Below are positions 5,939-8,704 of a stretch of 8,704 nucleotides of DNA, in pieces (position 1 is the first letter of the stretch; every line of letters begins with the position of its first letter). The DNA comes from Syntrophaceae bacterium (GTDB lineage Bacteria > Desulfobacterota > SM23-61). A program made the position numbers and the translations under genes. The notes below the pieces were generated by a model, which was not told the origin of the DNA, did not search any database, and saw nothing but the letters and a program-made list of their open reading frames with translations. The DNA lies in the NCBI GenBank assembly GCA_003154025.1, contig PMCE01000474.1, positions 1-8,704 on the forward strand, in the 5' to 3' direction.

Positions 5939-6043
5939 GGACACAGATAAACTTAGCGCGGCGGAGCCGCAACCAAAAGAAAGTGCCTCAAGTGCCTAAA
6001 GTCAATGGAGCTTAAGGGTCTTCATCCGCTTTTATCCGCGTCC
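5939..6043. repeat. 105-bp intergenic element bounded by inverted repeats
   Basis: GGACACAGATAAA (5939-5951) and TTTATCCGCGTCC (6031-6043) are inverted copies matching at 11 of 13 bases. Between them lie a small hairpin, GCGGC-GGA-GCCGC (5958-5970), and a 9-base tandem, AAGTGCCTC-AAGTGCCTA (5981-5998). The element occupies most of the gap between the propeller and DUF362 genes and has no coding frame. It looks like a small non-autonomous palindromic or MITE-like element, or a patchwork of short genomic repeats. Confidence 0.5.
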
Positions 6044-6070
6044 CATTAATTCTTTGAAGAAAGGTGTTTT

Positions 6071-7024
6071 ATGGATTGGCTTTCCAGATCGAAGTTCACT
6101 CGCAGGGGTTTTATCAAAGGGGCGGCTGCGGCCGTGGTCCTGCCCAAAATGTTCTTCCTCTCGCCTTCCTCCCGTTCTTCCGTGGCTTATGCCGCCGGAG
6201 ATGCTGACCTGGTCATCGCCCAGCAGGGAACTCCCACCCAGCTCCTTCAGGCGGCCCTGGCGCCTCTTGGGGGAATGGGGCGCTTTGTAAAGAAGGGCCA
6301 GAGGGTGGTGATCAAGGCCAACATCGCTTGGGCGCGGACGCCGGACCAGGCCGCCACCAACAATCCCGAATTGCTTTCAAGCTTGATCAAAACGTGTTAC
6401 CAGGCGGGGGCGAAACGGGTAGCCGTCTGGGACCACACCTGTGACAATTATCAATTCTGCTTCTCCCGGTCGGGCTTGAAGAAAACCACGCAGGATGCCG
6501 GGGGAGACATCTTTTCCGGTCACGGGCGGAACGTTTACAAGAAGGTGGATATCCCCAAGGGCAAAAAACTCAAGGAAGCGGAATTCATCCAGGATGTGCT
6601 GGAGACCGATGTCTATATCACTTTTCCTCTTCCCAAACAGCACTTTGCCACCGAAGTGACCCTGGGCCTTAAGAATGCCATGGGGACCGTCTGGGACATG
6701 GAGCTTCTGCACAAGATCGATCTCCAACAGTGCATCGCGGATATCAATACTATCCGGAAGCCGGACCTGGTGGTGGTCGATGCCATCCGGATCCTTACCA
6801 CCAACGGGCCCAAGGGGCCGGGCAAGACCGAGGATATAGGAGAAGTGTGTGCGGCAACCGATATTGTGGCCGTGGATGCTTACTGCGCATCCTATTTCAA
6901 ACATCCCAAGACCGGAAAGCCCTTCAAACCGGCGGAGATCCGGTTCATCAAAAACGCTTACGACCTGGGCCTGGGAGAGATGAATCTCGCCAAGGTCCGG
7001 ATGAAGAAGGTCAAGGCCGCATGA
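6071..7024 (+). CDS. Tat-exported DUF362 domain protein
   Basis: This 317-residue protein begins with a twin-arginine signal, TRRGFIK (residues 10-16), then an alanine-rich hydrophobic stretch and a likely AYA cleavage site at about residue 41. The mature part matches the DUF362 family: VVIKANIAWARTPDQ (about 80-94), VWDHTCDN, the KNAMGTVWDMELLH segment, the DLVVVDAIRIL strand and an ATDIVAVDAY segment. DUF362 proteins are often linked to iron-sulfur proteins, but no reaction is established that I know of. Tat export suggests that it folds with a cofactor before crossing the membrane, although there is no CxxC-type cluster motif, only scattered cysteines. The ribosome site AAAGGTG precedes the ATG by five bases. 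Its stop overlaps the start of the polyferredoxin gene by four bases (ATGA), so the two products probably work together. Confidence 0.85.
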   Translation: MDWLSRSKFTRRGFIKGAAAAVVLPKMFFLSPSSRSSVAYAAGDADLVIAQQGTPTQLLQAALAPLGGMGRFVKKGQRVVIKANIAWARTPDQAATNNPELLSSLIKTCYQAGAKRVAVWDHTCDNYQFCFSRSGLKKTTQDAGGDIFSGHGRNVYKKVDIPKGKKLKEAEFIQDVLETDVYITFPLPKQHFATEVTLGLKNAMGTVWDMELLHKIDLQQCIADINTIRKPDLVVVDAIRILTTNGPKGPGKTEDIGEVCAATDIVAVDAYCASYFKHPKTGKPFKPAEIRFIKNAYDLGLGEMNLAKVRMKKVKAA

Positions 7025-8517
7025 CGGGAAAGCTCCAGCTGGCAAGGAGAACCGTCCAGGCGATCTCCTTCTTCTTTCTTCTGTATCTGATCATTCAAAC
7101 GGCGTTTCCCCTTGAATTGCGGATCCCGGTCGATCTCTACCTCCGGCTCGACCCTTTCATCGCCATCATCACCTTCCTGACCCAGGCGGAAATCATCATT
7201 CGGATGCTTCCGGCCTTCGGGGTCCTATTCCTGGTGGTGATCTTCGGGAATTTCTTCTGCGGGTGGTTCTGCCCCATGGGGGCGACGATCGACTTCTTCG
7301 ACCGGGTTCTATTCCGGGAGAAAAAGCGGCCCCAACCGTTTGACGGTCAACCGTGGAGAAGAGGGCGCTATGGAGTGTTTATCTTCGCCCTGGCCACGGG
7401 CTTGATGGGACTCCAGGTTCTTTATCTTCTCGATCCCATCAGCCTCATCACCCGGACGCTGGTCATCGCCTTCTACCCCCCTGCCGTCTACCTCTATAAC
7501 TACTTTCTTCCCGAGGTCCAGCGGTTCCTTCCCAGCAACCCTTTCATCCTATCAGCCATGAAACCGCCCGTCTTTAAAGTCAACCTGCTGATCTTCCTTT
7601 TCTTCGTCGGGGTCCTGGCGCTGGGGGTGATCCGCAAGAGGTTCTGGTGCCGCTACCTCTGCCCCCTGGGAACGCTCTTCTCCCTCGCTTCACGCCTTCG
7701 GATGGTGAGACGTTCCGTGAGCGATGCCTGCGTCCAATGCATGAAGTGCGTCAGGGAGTGTTCCATAGGAGCCATTCCGGCCGATTCTCCCCGACAATAC
7801 CGCCAGCAGGATTGCATTTCCTGCTTCAAATGTTTGGATTGCCCTCCGGAAGCCACCACCTTTAACTTTTCCATTCCCCGATGGAAGACGGCCGATGGAG
7901 TGAACCTCTCCCGCAGGTATGTTGTCGGATCCATGGCTTTGGGGGTCTTTTCCGCCCTGGCGATAAAGACCAACCCCATGCAAACCGAGAGCGGGCTGAA
8001 GAACAACCGGCTCATCCGTCCCCCGGGAGCCCTGCCGGAGAAAAATTTTGTTTCGGTCTGCACGGGTTGCGGGGAGTGCCTGAAGGTCTGCCCCAACAAC
8101 GCCCTCCAGTCCACCTTCCTGGAAGCGGGGCTGGCCGGTCTTTACACTCCTCGTCTGGTTCCCCGCATCGGCTACTGCGAAGAGCACTGCAATTTCTGCG
8201 GCAGGGTTTGCCCGACGGAAGCGATCCGCCCCCTCTCTGTGGAGGAGAAACAGAAGATCCAGATGGGGTTGGCCAAGATCGACAAGACGCGGTGCATCGC
8301 CTATGAAGAGGGAAAAGTCTGCCTGGTCTGCAACGAGCAGTGTTCCTACCATGCCGTTGTGGGCGATGAAAAGAAGAGGCCCAGCGTGAAGGAAGAGATC
8401 TGCACGGGCTGCGGCATCTGCGAGAACAAGTGCCCGGTGGACGGGGAGTCGGCCATCGTCGTTTACACCTCCGGCGTGCAGAAGAAAGTCAAGCCCCAAC
8501 CGGAAACCAAAGCCTGA
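7021..8517 (+). CDS. NapH/NapG-like membrane polyferredoxin with an internal Tat motif
   Basis: This 498-residue protein should carry electrons across the cytoplasmic membrane. Hydrophobic segments at about 11-29, 64-80, 117-137 and 187-204 give a NapH-like four-helix part, with the paired motifs C80-GWF-C84-PMG and C210-RYL-C214-PLG facing the cytoplasm. Two [4Fe-4S] motifs follow: C237/240/243/247 and C265/268/271/274. Then SRRYVVG (297-303) and a short hydrophobic stretch to about 315 form an internal twin-arginine signal-like helix. After it come four more motifs: C347/350/353/357, C386/390/393/397, C425/434/437/441 with a wide first gap, and C461/464/467/471. This second half resembles NapG/MauM ferredoxins, which are Tat-exported, so the C-terminal half is inferred to be periplasmic. 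I start at the ATG at 7021, which overlaps the DUF362 stop; the frame is open further upstream, but that part is a shadow of DUF362. Confidence 0.88.
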   Translation: MTGKLQLARRTVQAISFFFLLYLIIQTAFPLELRIPVDLYLRLDPFIAIITFLTQAEIIIRMLPAFGVLFLVVIFGNFFCGWFCPMGATIDFFDRVLFREKKRPQPFDGQPWRRGRYGVFIFALATGLMGLQVLYLLDPISLITRTLVIAFYPPAVYLYNYFLPEVQRFLPSNPFILSAMKPPVFKVNLLIFLFFVGVLALGVIRKRFWCRYLCPLGTLFSLASRLRMVRRSVSDACVQCMKCVRECSIGAIPADSPRQYRQQDCISCFKCLDCPPEATTFNFSIPRWKTADGVNLSRRYVVGSMALGVFSALAIKTNPMQTESGLKNNRLIRPPGALPEKNFVSVCTGCGECLKVCPNNALQSTFLEAGLAGLYTPRLVPRIGYCEEHCNFCGRVCPTEAIRPLSVEEKQKIQMGLAKIDKTRCIAYEEGKVCLVCNEQCSYHAVVGDEKKRPSVKEEICTGCGICENKCPVDGESAIVVYTSGVQKKVKPQPETKA

Positions 8518-8580
8518 AGGCCAATCGGGATAACCCCATCAACCATCGCTCGTCCCTGAACCTATACCCCACCATCCCGG

Positions 8581-8621
8581 GAGACTGTGTCGTAATCCGT
8601 CATGCCCGCGGAGGCGGGCAT
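8581..8621 (+). repeat. Dispersed palindromic repeat, copy 2 (downstream of the polyferredoxin gene)
   Basis: GAGACTGTGTCGTAAT (8581-8596) and ATGCCCGCGGA (8602-8612) match copy 1 at 793-824 in inverted orientation. Here the hairpin is complete: ATGCCCGC-GGAG-GCGGGCAT (8602-8621), an 8-bp stem with a 4-base loop. It begins 64 bases after the stop codon. The text near the window end (TGGATCCCCGCTCCCGG, 8688-8704) resembles the second half of such REP-like units, which run past the edge. A role in mRNA 3'-end protection or termination is possible but not shown. Confidence 0.75.
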
Positions 8622-8704
8622 CCATCCGGATTGAATCTATTTAAAAAACCTTGTCACTAAAATGGCTACGTCTTATCAAGATGGCCCTGGATCCCCGCTC
8701 CCGG

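Noticed and set aside
5390..5944. 184-residue minus-strand frame opposite the propeller gene
   Set aside because: It is a shadow of the propeller repeats; the plus strand has signal peptide, ribosome site and blade motifs.
6730..7020. In-frame upstream extension of the polyferredoxin
   Set aside because: The residues are a frame-shifted reading of DUF362, arginine- and glycine-rich without any motif; the membrane protein starts naturally at 7021 with an ATGA overlap.

Overview
The window looks like chromosomal DNA of an anaerobic bacterium, most likely a Desulfobacterota (deltaproteobacterial) lineage. This is inferred from gene content rather than from a marker gene: a DUF3786 protein, a Tat-exported DUF362 protein coupled to a membrane polyferredoxin, a secreted regulator-type propeller, a soluble orphan histidine kinase, and many short intergenic repeats. 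GC is moderate and fairly even across genes. There is no transposase, integrase or phage gene and no CRISPR array.

Layout. Positions 1-448 hold no recognisable gene but contain a striking 59-bp imperfect palindrome and two short dyads. On the minus strand, 449-724 is a stub that keeps only the coiled coil and phospho-acceptor H-box of a histidine kinase. Positions 895-1923 (minus) encode an intact soluble histidine kinase that aligns with the stub without gaps. A roughly 500-bp intergenic region separates the kinase from the plus-strand genes; it has a terminator-like hairpin in the kinase leader and a second hairpin with a T8 tract pointing toward the plus-strand genes. A translationally coupled pair follows: DUF3786 protein (2434-3066) and an M55 D-aminopeptidase-like enzyme (3063-3956). 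After it comes a degenerate 7-bp repeat array that switches from CAGACNN units to GTCTGNN units, then a tRNA-Pro(CGG) gene with its own promoter and a near-perfect terminator. Next is a decayed C-terminal scrap of a PurF-like amidophosphoribosyltransferase on the minus strand.

From 4871 to the end the plus strand carries a secreted seven-bladed propeller protein, a Tat-exported DUF362 protein, and a coupled NapH/NapG-like membrane polyferredoxin. The last protein is the most interesting item. It joins a NapH-like four-helix membrane part with two cytoplasmic-type [4Fe-4S] motifs to a NapG-like part with four more, and an internal twin-arginine motif plus hydrophobic helix lies exactly at the junction. 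This predicts a single-chain electron wire across the membrane whose C-terminal half is exported by Tat. With the Tat-exported DUF362 protein and perhaps the propeller, it would form an envelope redox module with unknown substrate.

Two members of one dispersed repeat family lie at 793-824 and 8581-8612, each just downstream of a gene (the histidine kinase and the polyferredoxin) and in the same orientation relative to it.
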